NCBI RefSeq assembly: GCF_009870125.1
Contig: NC_046679.1
Span: 20,894,001-20,958,000, forward strand
DNA from: Drosophila pseudoobscura
Taxonomy: Eukaryota > Arthropoda > Insecta > Diptera > Drosophilidae
Direction: 5' to 3'
Length of the DNA stretch: 64,000 bases
Position 1 is the stretch's first letter, and each line of letters opens with the position of its first letter. The translations under genes were made by a program, and so were the position numbers. The notes beneath the pieces were generated by a model. That model was given only the letters and a program-made list of their open reading frames with translations. It had not been told where the DNA came from and did no database searches. This document shows positions 1 through 9,687 of this stretch, one piece after another.

Positions 1-3000
1 ATTGGAAGTATAAAATTTCTCATATTTACTTGGCCAACAAAAACTGTAAGTTAGTTTTTTTTATTCTTTAAAAAGAGGAATAACTTGACTTTATTCCTAT
101 TTATATTTCTATTGATCATAATCAGAGTGGTGGTAGACAACAATACGACTATAGTTATAATATAATCCAATCATATTTAAGAACCATTACAAATGGAATT
201 AGATGTATGATATTAGTTGGCCATTTAGATGGTTATTAGTCATAGTTAGTAGATTCAACCTTTACTTCTCCATTCGGATCACATTCTGAAAATCGTTAAA
301 TGTAATAATTATATTTCTGTAAATTGATGTACTTGCCTTTAAAATCCGCTATGGCTTCCGTTTTGCATTTTCCCGTTTTGCAATCTGAAAAGCAGGAGAT
401 ATTATCATAAAAGGTCGATAGATCAATCGTTAGTTACCATTCCAAGATTCCTCAAACGTAGTGGCGCAAGCTATAGAAATGGAAAAAAATGTTAGCAACA
501 CAACAAATTTAATTCATTCTGTATACCTTCCTCCTCGGGAGTTTTATGGCAACTCACTCGCAGAACGAGGGCCAACAATACGAATAGGATCGACCTCATG
601 ATGCTTCGTTTCAGTATGAACTAAGCTTTTATTTGCAGCATTCATGGATCTCCTCCTCTAAACCGTTTCAAATGTGATTAGATATATGATATTATATGGG
701 GTAAAATACCATTGCAATTAGCTCAGGAACTCCAGTAGTGAGTCTCTAGCTTGACCAGCTGGAGACAGGTCCTTTGCCGGCTGCTGCTTCATTTCAATTT
801 CCGGAATTTTTAGCCCTCACATTGCGATAAGTTGGCAAGACCAGGACCAGGGAGAACCAAAAGTTGCGCAGAGTGAGAAAAACTTTGGGAATAGCTTGTG
901 TCATGGGAAAGCGTACGATATAAAGAAATCTAAGAAAGTGGGCAAAGTGTTTTTGTGCTTTTCGAAGGCAACTAAGCGCGAAAAGTTTCCCTTTCTCCCA
1001 CTCTCTATATATATGGCAAGGACAACGACAACGCCAACGAAGACGACGATGTTGGAGCTCTAAATAAAATAAATTCGATTCGCATTTGGCTGAAGATGGC
1101 GAAAAAGCCGCCAACGGGCCTCCTCCTCTCCTACTCCACCCGCGACTCTCGCCCTTGGCAATCATCGCTGTGCAGATTTTTTGTTTGCCGCTCGCCGGGC
1201 CCCAACTTTTCTCTGTCTTTTTTTTGCCCGTTTTGCGTTTCGCGACGCGCTGCCACATTAATTTCACTTCTTATAAATCTCACTAGCTGTCCCCCAGTTG
1301 CCCACCCATCGACCCATCCACTGTGGAATCCAACTTAAAGTTACGTTGGGCTGACGCTGGCCCTTAAAGTCACAAGTTGTTTGAACCATAATTCATTTCC
1401 TTATCGGGTTCCATTCAATGCAAACACACACACCCTCACATTTCTTTTGTTTGCCATCTTTTCAATTAGTGTCAATATTTTAATCGCTTTCGATTAATTT
1501 CAATTTGCTCGGCTATTTTTCAACAAAAACACTGAAAATTGCTTGCATTCGCTAGCAAATATTGACAGACTTGTAATTTTAGCTAAACGATGGGCCTGGC
1601 CCAGAGCCTAGCCCTGGCCTTGGCTCTGGCCCTGGCCCTGGCATAGATGAAATCTGAGTGCCCTACAGCCATATGGAGTAGGGTATATGTACAGAGTTTA
1701 GGTAGATCCCAAAAAACGACACCTGAAAAAAAATAATTGCCTGATGTGCACATATGGATATGCATATTCCATAGATAAATTTCTATTGCCTAGTTAGGGG
1801 GGAAAAAAGCGTGAAGTCTGCCCGAATTGCTCTTTGTTTGGATACTTCTAGTTGAGTGCATTGTCTCAGGGAAGGGTATAGAAATGATAACAGCTGATTG
1901 CTGATTGCTTAGGAAACTTGAAATAGATTCAATTTACATATATTGAATATATATTAAATATATTATATACTTCAAAACTTAAGTGTTGGCTCTTTGACTC
2001 ATAGCGTAGTTTGTGGACAGGCTAAAAACACTAATTTATCATTGTATCTTTTTTGCAAATTTTCCGTAAATTCTTTACTTGTTCATATTTGAATACACAC
2101 TGAATTGGCAACTAATTTAAATTCATTCACATGGAATTGTTTTTGTGTGTATTTTGCGGGTCGATCCACTTCAATTGTAACAGCAAAAATATGCTAAAAA
2201 AGGTTTTGGTTTTTATAAATAAAATAAAATTCAGGTACAAAAAAATTAGGAAACAATATTTACAGGTTTTCATGGTTGTAAAGGCTTTTTGAGGTCCATA
2301 AAAAGTTTTTCTGTCTAATGTACAGGACGAATTGACATGTTTAATGTTTGGTGGGGAGAGGTCGGGGACGCGGCAATAAAAGCCATATAATGGCATTTGG
2401 CAGTAGGAAAATATTGAGCAATAAAAGTCGCACAAAAACCTAATGAAAACAAACAAAACTATAAATTCGCCAGCATAAAACTCCACGATTGGCAAAGCAT
2501 TTAACACAAAACAAATAAACATTTAAGTTTTATTTATATTTATTTATGCTTTACCCCTCACATTTCTCTGCCACATTCTCCGCTTAATCATGTTAAAAGC
2601 CAAATGCTGTGCGAACAAGTTCGTGGCAATGAAACAACTGTTTCGTATATCTGTGGATGTGGATGCGAAATTGGAGCTGAGTAAATTGCATTTGACATTG
2701 CGTTTGAGTCTGAAATGGATGGGAGCCGGGGAATGACAAGTCAAAGTCGCTCATATGAACCGGAAAAAAGCAACGAAAGCATTTTGAACAACAAATAAGA
2801 ATGCATTTTCGATATTACGACTAAAAGGTACTCTCTACAAGGGAACAATCTAATAAAAACTTGATCGATGCTTCATCATTTCCACGAATACCCATTTACT
2901 CCACTTGTAACGGGTAGAATAAACTTAGCCCACATCTGTTTCTCTTTCTTTTTTGAATGTCTTTGGGTTATAGCTGTTGTGGTCGTTGTGGATTGACTTG

Positions 3001-4079
3001 TGGTCGGAGAATATGTACGATATACTCACACATGTGGGTCAGTCGGGCGATTGTGTGGTCTGTCAAAATGACAGAATATATTCTGCCCCTCATATCACAG
3101 AGCGTATGTTGGGTGAATAAAAAGAAAATAACTGGAAATCCATTTGACTGTCAGTGGGGATAATTGTAGTCATAATATTCTAAATCTTCACCCCCTGTCT
3201 TCCACGACTGACAGCCTAAGCTATAAGTGCTTTATTCGAGCTGGAATTGCTAATTTGCGTCAAGTATTCAATTACTTGTATTTGGCTTAAAGAATATGCT
3301 TTAGGCCGTCCTTTGCCCGTCCTTCACATATTGCTTAGCCATTTGTCAGAGACCCAAATCAAAGAAGAGCTCTTCCCCCATCCATATATCAGGCCGGGCT
3401 ACCTCAACTATTAGGCTTAAACGGTTGTTTGTGGTCTCAGCGACCGTAATTATAAGTTAAGCTGCTATTAATTATGGCGCCTAATAGAGAGAGGAGTAGT
3501 AGGTGGCTACACAGCCCATATGCTTAACCTCAACGTCGGCATCATGGCCCACACCTATACTATACGTATACTCGTACATATTGGCTCATCCATAAGCAGT
3601 GCAGTGCATATATCAGGCATCCCAGCCGCCCAATAGTCTAATCGCTTCGGCGGGCAAAATCGCTTTTCGGGTGCGCGCAACCCCAAAACGAACCCGTAAT
3701 TAATTTGCGAGTTCGGTATCAAATTTTCACAAGTGTGTGAGGGGCTGCCACGTGGTGTGCGTGGTTGTTGAGAGAACTTTGGCGCTAATTAGCAATAAAT
3801 TTGATATTTGAAAAGGAACTGATTGAGCCGCCAGAGCTCCTCCTCTGTTCGTGGATTATGATATATTGCTGCTGATGAAGGGGCACATGTACATATGTAC
3901 ATACATATATCACTTAATGCTAAGAAACAATAAATTGTTTATGAGTACCTGTTTTGGCAATCGAAATATTTTAAATTGAATACCTAACAATCCATTAACT
4001 GCATCCACTTTATCGGTACCACTGCAATTAACATCCTAGAGGACACATTGGCCGTGATTACGTTATATGCCATAAATTC
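1..4079. other. Intergenic, no supported gene
   Basis: No reading frame here has convincing protein character and no RNA gene was seen. A degenerate CTGGCC-type hexamer repeat lies near 1594-1642. The sequence is AT-rich with short homopolymer runs, as expected of fly intergenic or intronic DNA. Confidence 0.6.
1594..1642. repeat. CTGGCC-type short tandem repeat
   Basis: Imperfect repeats of a 6-base unit (CTGGCC, CTGGCT and similar) are visible by eye. They make a long arginine/alanine-rich open frame on the minus strand that I take as an artefact. Confidence 0.6.
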
Positions 4080-4260
4080 GTCACCATCGCTGTAAAAGCT
4101 CGCGTGTCACTCCAAGCCTGTAAAGTTCCATTTCCATCCAGGACAGGATGGGGATTCAATGGGCCCACACCTTAACCAATGACGCCTCCAGCAATCCAAT
4201 CAGCAATGCAGCCACGCACCAGGGGTCCGCGGATGACATGGTGCGATCCGCCTCGTCACT
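4080..4260 (-). pseudogene. Degenerate fragment of the A/C gene family (psi1)
   Basis: Translated on the minus strand, this stretch gives RGPLVRGCIADW, then GGVIG, a stop codon, then GVGPLNPHPVLDGNG and QAWSDTRAF. Gene A just upstream reads QGPLVIGCVVDRATGLIVG, YGVGRYQPHPVVNRNG and QAWHREVRGF in the same order. The match covers the C-terminal third of the family, with an in-frame stop. An old neighbouring family copy has therefore decayed downstream of gene A1. It also contains a 27-codon open frame starting MSSADPW in another frame, which I take as chance. Confidence 0.75.
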
Positions 4261-4425
4261 TTTCCGACTTTGATCTTTAATAAACAATTAAATTGTATTT
4301 TAATGGATTCGATTTTCAGTCACATAACGACTTCATTCCTGCTAATCTATTCCACTCATCTCACTGAGAATGAGCACCATCTTATAGATGGCTTTGAATT
4401 GTTAGGCTTGAGCCGATTTTGACAA

Positions 4426-4431
4426 TTTATT
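4426..4431 (-). promoter_or_regulatory. Polyadenylation signal of gene A1
   Basis: AATAAA on the minus strand, about 55 bases past the stop codon of A1. Confidence 0.5.
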
Positions 4432-4482
4432 ATTTGCATTTTGCATTAAATACAATATCATTATATTAATTATATAGTTTGA

Positions 4483-5169
4483 TTATTGATTGTTATTGTT
4501 CAGCCGAAGCATTATGCCAGTGATGAATCGTGCAACGATGTTGCTGCTATCATCGTAATCGTCGAACGAAAAGCCTCGCACCTCTCTGTGCCAGGCCTGG
4601 CCTGAGTACTCGCCGTTCCGGTTAACCACCGGATGTGGCTGGTATCGGCCAACACCATAGCCGACAATGAGGCCTGTAGCACGATCCACAACGCAGCCAA
4701 TGACCAAGGGGCCCTGGATCGGGATCAGTGATGTAGTTGATGACTCATTGAGGGCACTGGCCAGACCATTTGCCATCTCGTTAACCGCTTCCTCACTTTC
4801 TATGGCCCCGACTGCATCCTGCAGATAACGGGCTATTCTGTGGCCATTGAATGAATAGACCCCCGTCCGGAATCCTATTGGCATGCTATACGAGCCAAAA
4901 AAATTGTTATTGCCAGCGTCTAACAACGGTGCAACGCGAACCAGATAATATTCTGGAGATTCCTCTGTATCTGGTTGTAGCGAAAACGTATTCCTTATAT
5001 TGCGGATATACCTTCCCATAATGGATTTGTACTGAATCCTCCTTCTAATTTTTGGTAAAGTTGTAAATTTTGCAAATTCACTTTGAATAAGAGATGGAAC
5101 AAGCGTAGTACTGCCAGAGCAGGACCTATCGGTAGATGTCATCGATGTTTGGTTTTCCACAACGGACAT
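4483..5169 (-). CDS. Uncharacterised protein A1 (228 aa)
   Basis: An intact 228-codon frame starting with ATG (MSVVENQTS) and ending LRLNNNNQ. I do not recognise any named domain. The N-terminal 60 residues are polar and basic (KIRRRIQYK). The middle has an aromatic segment (ESPEYYLVRVAPL, then NNNFFGSYSMP). The most conserved core, residues about 145-175, is QGPLVIGCVVDRATGLIVG, shared with A2, C and the psi fragments. There is no clear signal peptide or membrane span. It differs from A2 at two residues (L versus S in the VAPL.DAG segment, A versus V in QD.VG) and by one synonymous change. An upstream ATG in frame was not seen, and an AATAAA follows the stop. Expression is unproven; the open frame in two copies and a diverged third member argue for a real gene. 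Confidence 0.7.
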   Translation of the reverse strand: MSVVENQTSMTSTDRSCSGSTTLVPSLIQSEFAKFTTLPKIRRRIQYKSIMGRYIRNIRNTFSLQPDTEESPEYYLVRVAPLLDAGNNNFFGSYSMPIGFRTGVYSFNGHRIARYLQDAVGAIESEEAVNEMANGLASALNESSTTSLIPIQGPLVIGCVVDRATGLIVGYGVGRYQPHPVVNRNGEYSGQAWHREVRGFSFDDYDDSSNIVARFITGIMLRLNNNNQ

Positions 5170-5458
5170 CGATGTTTATTCTCAAAGAGAAACAGAAGGT
5201 TGTTACGCGTATATCTAAGGCAAAAAAGCAAAAACGCGCAGCTCGTTAACCGAACCAATAACCGACTAATAATCGAGGAAATATAGAACTTAATAGCCTC
5301 TGCACACTGAGCCCATCCCGGGGGAATGGTGGGATTTTTTGACAAATGTGAAATTCCGATTCACACTGCCACCATCCACCATCCAACATCCATCAAAAAC
5401 AGCTGATGCCAATAACAAGTTCATTAAATTTGCGCGGAAGATTTATTAATTCTTAATA

Positions 5459-5976
5459 ATGGATGATAGAGATATAGCAATTATTTCGGCTGTGGTTGCA
5501 CAGCAAAATATTTTCTTGCACCAACTAATAATGTTGCTTAATGATGATGACGATGAGGACTTTAACTTTGACGAAGATGAGATGCTTGACTGGGTCACTG
5601 CCATAAAAACACAAAAGCCAGGAAGGTTATGGTCGTATGTGAGTACTTCTACTAACTTCAACCAAAGTTTAAAGTACAAGGACATATTTTATGGTTTTAG
5701 AAGCGGTTCGGGACATTTTGGGAGAAAGATGTACCAGAAAACAACGAGGCGTTTTTCAAAGAGAGTTTCCGAATGGAGAGGCACTGCTTTGATATTTTAG
5801 TGAATCGGCTTGAAGTGCTGCGAAAGAAGGACACCAACTGCCGAGCTGCAATTCCTTTGGAAAAGCGCATCGCCATTGCGCTATACACTTTAGGCTCGTC
5901 CTCTGAGTACCGAACAGTTGGCAGGCTTTTCGGTGTAGCTCCAAACAGTGTGTGTAATGTACATGTACACATGTGA
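5459..5976 (+). pseudogene. Truncated Harbinger transposase (HARBI1-like), with intron
   Basis: The ATG frame MDDRDIAIISAVVAQQ runs 60 codons to 5638. A 62-nt intron follows (donor TAT|GTGAGT, acceptor GGTTTTAG at 5699-5700, with a CTAAC branch-like site). Exon 2 continues in phase with KRFGTFWEKDVPENN, then FFKESFRMERHCFDIL and RTVGRLFGVAPNSVCN, before a stop at 5974-5976. The FRM..F..L segment and the helix-turn-helix (YRTVGRLFGV..SVC) are those of HARBI1-type transposases. The spliced product would be 151 residues, against roughly 350-450 for full proteins. The DDE catalytic domain is absent, so it can at most bind DNA. Confidence 0.75.
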
Positions 5977-6090
5977 ATTTTTGCGTGGTCCGCGCAAATC
6001 TTCAATTTTCTCCTGCCATATGTCAACCAGCAGGCACTCAAGCGCGGCACTCCATTTCACCCTGCCGCCTGCTGTTGTTCTCTTGTTTGC
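5971..6090 (-). pseudogene. Remnant of MADF/Myb-like ORF of Harbinger element
   Basis: On the minus strand the frame from 6069 to 5971 reads RVKWSAALECLLVDIWQEK, then IEDLRGPRKNSH. This resembles the first helices of the MADF or Myb/SANT-like DNA-binding proteins that PIF/Harbinger elements encode beside the transposase. The frame has no convincing ATG close by and runs into the deletion junction. The convergent arrangement with the transposase supports the element identification. Confidence 0.5.
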
Positions 6091-6521
6091 TGCATTGTGT
6101 AATAATATTATATATTATAAACAATAAAAAACAAATATATCTATTCAACGTACCACTGGAGGAGTTTTCTGGCACTAAATCCATTTTATTAATAAGTTTT
6201 TGGTCTGCTGTCCTTCCGAGCTGTTCTGTTGTTGTTTTTGTTTTTTGTTAATTTTGTCACAATCATTGTTTACGTTTTCGCAGTGAATACCATTTTTCCA
6301 TTGTGAATGACAATTATTCAGAGTTGCATTTGAAAACCATCGGCTAACTATCGCATAGAAACGTGCGGTTTAGGAACAATTAACTGGGAAATTTTCAGAA
6401 CGGCAAAACCTTACGGACCATCCCCGAAATGGATGGTGGATGGTGGATGGTCGTCAGTGTGAAAAGCCTATAACTTAACAAAAGAACTAAGATTGCATTC
6501 AAAACAAAGATTGCAAGTCAA

Positions 6522-6640
6522 AACAGGATGGGGATTCAATGGTCCCACACCTTAACCAATGACGCCTCCAGCAATCCAATCAGCAATGCAGCCAAGCACC
6601 AGGGGTCCGCGGATGACATAGTGCGATCCGCCTCGTCACT
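6522..6640 (-). pseudogene. Second copy of the degenerate family fragment (psi2)
   Basis: The same decayed family fragment as psi1 but cut at the left boundary of the duplication, so it lacks the QAWSDTRAF part. It keeps the RGPL..GCIADW core and the in-frame stop. It differs from psi1 at three bases by eye. Confidence 0.7.
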
Positions 6641-6805
6641 TTTCCGACTTTGATCTTTAATAAACAATTAAATTGTATTTTAATGGATTCGATTTTCAGT
6701 CACATAACGACTTCATTCCTGCTAATCTATTCCACTCATCTCACTGAGAATGAGCACCATCTTATAGATGGCTTTGAATTGTTAGGCTTGAGCCGATTTT
6801 GACAA

Positions 6806-6811
6806 TTTATT
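6806..6811 (-). promoter_or_regulatory. Polyadenylation signal of gene A2
   Basis: AATAAA on the minus strand downstream of the A2 stop codon, at the same relative place as in A1. Confidence 0.5.
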
Positions 6812-6862
6812 ATTTGCATTTTGCATTAAATACAATATCATTATATTAATTATATAGTTTGA

Positions 6863-7549
6863 TTATTGATTGTTATTGTTCAGCCGAAGCATTATGCCAG
6901 TGATGAATCGTGCAACGATGTTGCTGCTATCATCGTAATCGTCGAACGAAAAGCCTCGCACCTCTCTGTGCCAGGCCTGGCCTGAGTACTCGCCGTTCCG
7001 GTTAACCACCGGATGTGGCTGGTATCGGCCAACACCATAGCCGACAATGAGGCCTGTAGCACGATCCACAACGCAGCCAATGACCAAGGGGCCCTGGATC
7101 GGGATCAGTGATGTAGTTGATGACTCATTGAGGGCACTGGCCAGACCATTTGCCATCTCGTTAACCGCTTCCTCACTTTCTATGGCCCCGACTACATCCT
7201 GCAGATAACGGGCTATTCTGTGGCCATTGAATGAATAGACCCCCGTCCGGAATCCTATTGGCATGCTATACGAGCCAAAAAAATTGTTATTGCCAGCGTC
7301 TGACAACGGTGCAACGCGAACCAGATAATATTCTGGAGATTCCTCTGTATCTGGTTGTAGCGAAAACGTATTCCTTATATTGCGGATATACCTTCCCATA
7401 ATGGATTTGTACTGAATCCTCCTTCTAATTTTTGGTAAAGTTGTAAATTTTGCAAATTCACTTTGAATAAGAGATGGAACAAGCGTAGTGCTGCCAGAGC
7501 AGGACCTATCGGTAGATGTCATCGATGTTTGGTTTTCCACAACGGACAT
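6863..7549 (-). CDS. Uncharacterised protein A2 (228 aa)
   Basis: The near-identical duplicate of A1, with the same ATG start, length and C-terminus. It differs from A1 at two residues (S in place of L in VAPL.DAG, V in place of A in QD.VG) plus one silent change. The conserved core QGPLVIGCVVDRATGLIVG is intact. No known domain is recognised. Because units 1 and 2 have the same native length and about 99% identity, A2 arose with A1 in one recent tandem duplication. Its sequence upstream is the same as that of A1 for only about 160 bp, so the two may differ in distal regulation. Confidence 0.7.
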   Translation of the reverse strand: MSVVENQTSMTSTDRSCSGSTTLVPSLIQSEFAKFTTLPKIRRRIQYKSIMGRYIRNIRNTFSLQPDTEESPEYYLVRVAPLSDAGNNNFFGSYSMPIGFRTGVYSFNGHRIARYLQDVVGAIESEEAVNEMANGLASALNESSTTSLIPIQGPLVIGCVVDRATGLIVGYGVGRYQPHPVVNRNGEYSGQAWHREVRGFSFDDYDDSSNIVARFITGIMLRLNNNNQ

Positions 7550-7709
7550 CGATGTTTATTCTCAAAGAGAAACAGAAGGTTGTTACGCCCATATCTCAGG
7601 CAAAAAAGCAAAAACGCGCTGCTCGTTAACCGAACCAATAACCGACTAATAATCGAGGAAATATAGAACTTAACTTAACAAAGGAACTAAGATTGCATTC
7701 AAAACAAAG

Positions 7710-8037
7710 TACAAATAAAAATACTAAATACGGGAAAGGTACATGAGTACGAGTATTAATAATTGAATAAGAAAAAGGGAATTAGTGGTGGATATAATGT
7801 AAAGGGACCGAGTGTAAGACCCTAAAAATGTTAGGCAGGGACAACGGTTTATAGTTTCTAGTTGGAATGTATATAAAATAAGTATTTATTTGAAAAACAT
7901 CGCTATTTCATAGATGTTTTGCTCTGAAAACATCAACCACATCTATCGGATCTATATCGATATAAACAAATTAATTTCCCTCTTAGTAACCTATCCGAAT
8001 GTTAGAGTGGCGCATTTTCATGGAAATCCTGTGTTTG
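7710..8037. other. Intergenic sequence
   Basis: No gene seen. It contains TATCGATA at 7955-7962, an exact match to the fly DRE promoter element consensus, about 400 bp upstream of A2. Its function is not shown. Confidence 0.4.
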
Positions 8038-8220
8038 AGACTGATTTTTCCCAGCGTTTCCATCTTCATTACTTGCTCGTATATTCCGCCGTCTTCTGAA
8101 ATCTCATTATACGTACAGAAGGTGTCTGCTATGAAAACTCTTGCTTCTTTGCTATCAGATAGAGATCACGTGATAGTTCTAGGTGCTTTAAACTTGCCAG
8201 GTGCTGTTGGCCTTCGGTAA
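8038..8220 (+). pseudogene. LINE endonuclease fragment
   Basis: The plus-strand translation reads FPSVSIFITCSYIPPSS, then LSDRDHVIVLGALNLPG. This matches the pattern of apurinic-type endonuclease domains of jockey-like non-LTR retrotransposons (Y-I-P-P, then V-I-V-L-G-D-F-N-L-P). The GDFN catalytic motif is changed to GALN and the frame stops soon after, so the piece is dead. No reverse transcriptase part is found near it. Confidence 0.6.
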
Positions 8221-9006
8221 ACGAGTCGAACAACCAGTTCGGTTTGTTTGATCTGTCCCAGTCTGTAGCCAAATATGTGATTCCTTGCAACGATCGCTTA
8301 ATCTGTGCCTTGCATCTGATCCGACTATTTCCACATGGTGGCAGTATTGCTCATGAAAAATTTGACATAGCACTGCAATGCCGAAGTTTCCATTGGATGG
8401 CTTTACAGTGGCAGCTTTGCATCACATCCAGAGTGAACAGTAAGTGTCTCTTCGGGTATTCAATGTTCTCTCAGCCAATGTCAATGGTTTCAGGAGAGGC
8501 CGTCGTTGCTTGTGCTGCGGTCCAAAGCCGTAGTGTTGCGCTTAGGCTCACAGATGCACGAAATTCACCCCAGAATGCAAGACTTTGAACAAATTTCATG
8601 GATGAACGTACGTAAGTTCATATATTTGTATTTATGGAAATCCGCAAGTGCTTACATCAATTTGGTACCAAACAACCAGCTTTTCTAATGGCGAAAAGTT
8701 GAGTTAGTTTCAATTGTTCGATTATCCAAATATTTCAACCCTGCCCTTCCTATCGTGTGAACTATCGCCACTAGCAACAAAAAAAACTAACAGATTGAAA
8801 ACATCGGATGTTACAGTAAGTTTTGCGCTTAACAGCTCTCAGACGTGTGTATATATTTCCCGGAAAAATTGTAGAAAAATGTAGAAATGTAGAAATGTAA
8901 AAATGTTACATTAAATATAATTAAATTCTTGCAAACATTTCGCTTTTCTTTGGACTTTTAGTTCTTTCTTCTCTCATATTACCTATTCATCTGCTTATCT
9001 TTTCCA
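8221..9006. other. Intergenic, possibly more LINE debris
   Basis: Several short open frames without clear protein character. A short AT-rich repeat of AAATGTAGA units is at about 8874-8904. Part of 8221-8320 could continue the LINE fragment in another frame, but I cannot show it. Confidence 0.4.
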
Positions 9007-9687
9007 TTATCCGACGATAATCTCACTGATCAAGATTACCAAATGTAAGACGGCTTTGAAGACGATTTGGTGTATGCCGGTGTTGGGGCAAATACCGCTC
9101 ACAATCGGTAAGAAGCTCAAGTACTGCGTTTCCGGATCTATTTCGGGCACCATTTTGCCCGCCATACATCCGATGAAGTCTCCGGTAACCCGGTCCATAA
9201 CGTACACAACCGACAGGTGACCGTGGATCGGACGTTGGACCAATTGCGGCATACACGTTGACAATTTCAACACCAGGCATAGTTTGTGGGCCACGCTGTT
9301 AATCTCTTCCTCGGTGACGGGCCGGTTCGGTTCCGTTTGAGACCGGGCGTTGGTCAGCAAGATACGTCCAAATTCGATGGGGTCGATGATGTAGCACTCG
9401 CTGTTAGCTAGTGAATGGGGCTCCACCACTAAGCCGTACATTCTAGTCGGCAAAAGCGCCGAGAATGCGTAGTTTCCATTATAAAATGGACCCAACACAA
9501 TCGGAGTATTCAAATCAGGGTCCTCCAAACACGACAAAGGGAACGTGTGCACTTCCTGGTCGGCGCCGCTGTAGTCCACGTTACCCTCCGGTCCAGCGAC
9601 GTGGTTTGGCATGGCAGTTTCCACCGAAGCAGAGGTGTCAGCCTCATCGTGTTCTTCCTGGACACTTAAAAGCTCGTCTGGTAACAT
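9007..9687 (-). CDS. Uncharacterised protein C (226 aa), relative of A1/A2
   Basis: An intact frame; the first ATG gives MLPDELLSVQEEHDEAD (the frame is open three codons further, from a GTG). The N-terminal 60 residues are acidic, unlike the basic start of A. The segment IHGHLSVVYVMDRVTGDFIG matches IQGPLVIGCVVDRATGLIVG of A1/A2, preceded in both by a helical segment (EEEINSVAHKLCLVL versus EEAVNEMANGLASAL). The C-terminus is hydrophobic (KAVLHLVILISEIIVG). Length and domain order agree with A, so it is an old family member. No known domain is recognised. The minus orientation, like A2 and A1, fits a tandem array. Confidence 0.65.
   Translation of the reverse strand: MLPDELLSVQEEHDEADTSASVETAMPNHVAGPEGNVDYSGADQEVHTFPLSCLEDPDLNTPIVLGPFYNGNYAFSALLPTRMYGLVVEPHSLANSECYIIDPIEFGRILLTNARSQTEPNRPVTEEEINSVAHKLCLVLKLSTCMPQLVQRPIHGHLSVVYVMDRVTGDFIGCMAGKMVPEIDPETQYLSFLPIVSGICPNTGIHQIVFKAVLHLVILISEIIVG

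Larger units (their letters stand above)
5294..6470 (+). mobile_element. Truncated PIF/Harbinger-type DNA transposon
   Basis: The 1177-bp element has imperfect 17-bp terminal inverted repeats (TAGCCTCTGCACACTGA at 5294-5310; the right end 6454-6470 reads TAGGCTTTTCACACTGA in reverse, 14 of 17 matching). Subterminal CCATCCACCATCC-like inverted repeats lie at about 5370-5394 and 6431-6450. It is flanked by TAA at 5291-5293 and 6471-6473; 3-bp TWA target duplications are typical of PIF/Harbinger. The empty site AACTTAACTTAACAAA is preserved after unit 2 at about 7667-7682. Inside are the start of a transposase (plus) and, in convergent orientation, the start of a MADF/Myb-like protein. Both are cut off at a junction near 5960-5975, so the catalytic region has been deleted and the copy cannot supply its own transposase. 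Confidence 0.85.
4143..6509. repeat. Tandem duplication unit 1, interrupted by a transposon
   Basis: This unit carries psi1 (most of it), gene A1 and its upstream region. Removing the 1177-bp inserted transposon and one 3-bp target duplication leaves 1187 bp, exactly the length of unit 2. By eye I count about 11 substitutions and no other indels between the units, roughly 99% identity. The units are in direct orientation, separated by 13 bp (6510-6522). Confidence 0.9.
6523..7709. repeat. Tandem duplication unit 2 (uninterrupted)
   Basis: A 1187-bp direct copy of unit 1 without the transposon. Its right end continues across ACTTAACTTAAC, which is the pre-insertion state of the transposon site in unit 1. 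The ends share the segment AAGATTGCATTCAAAACAAA, and a near-repeat of it (ATTGCAAGTCAAAACA) lies at the junction between the units. Confidence 0.9.

Noticed and set aside
794..1338. Overlapping frames of 66-157 codons on both strands
   Set aside because: No recognisable motif, low complexity, overlapping on both strands; taken as chance.
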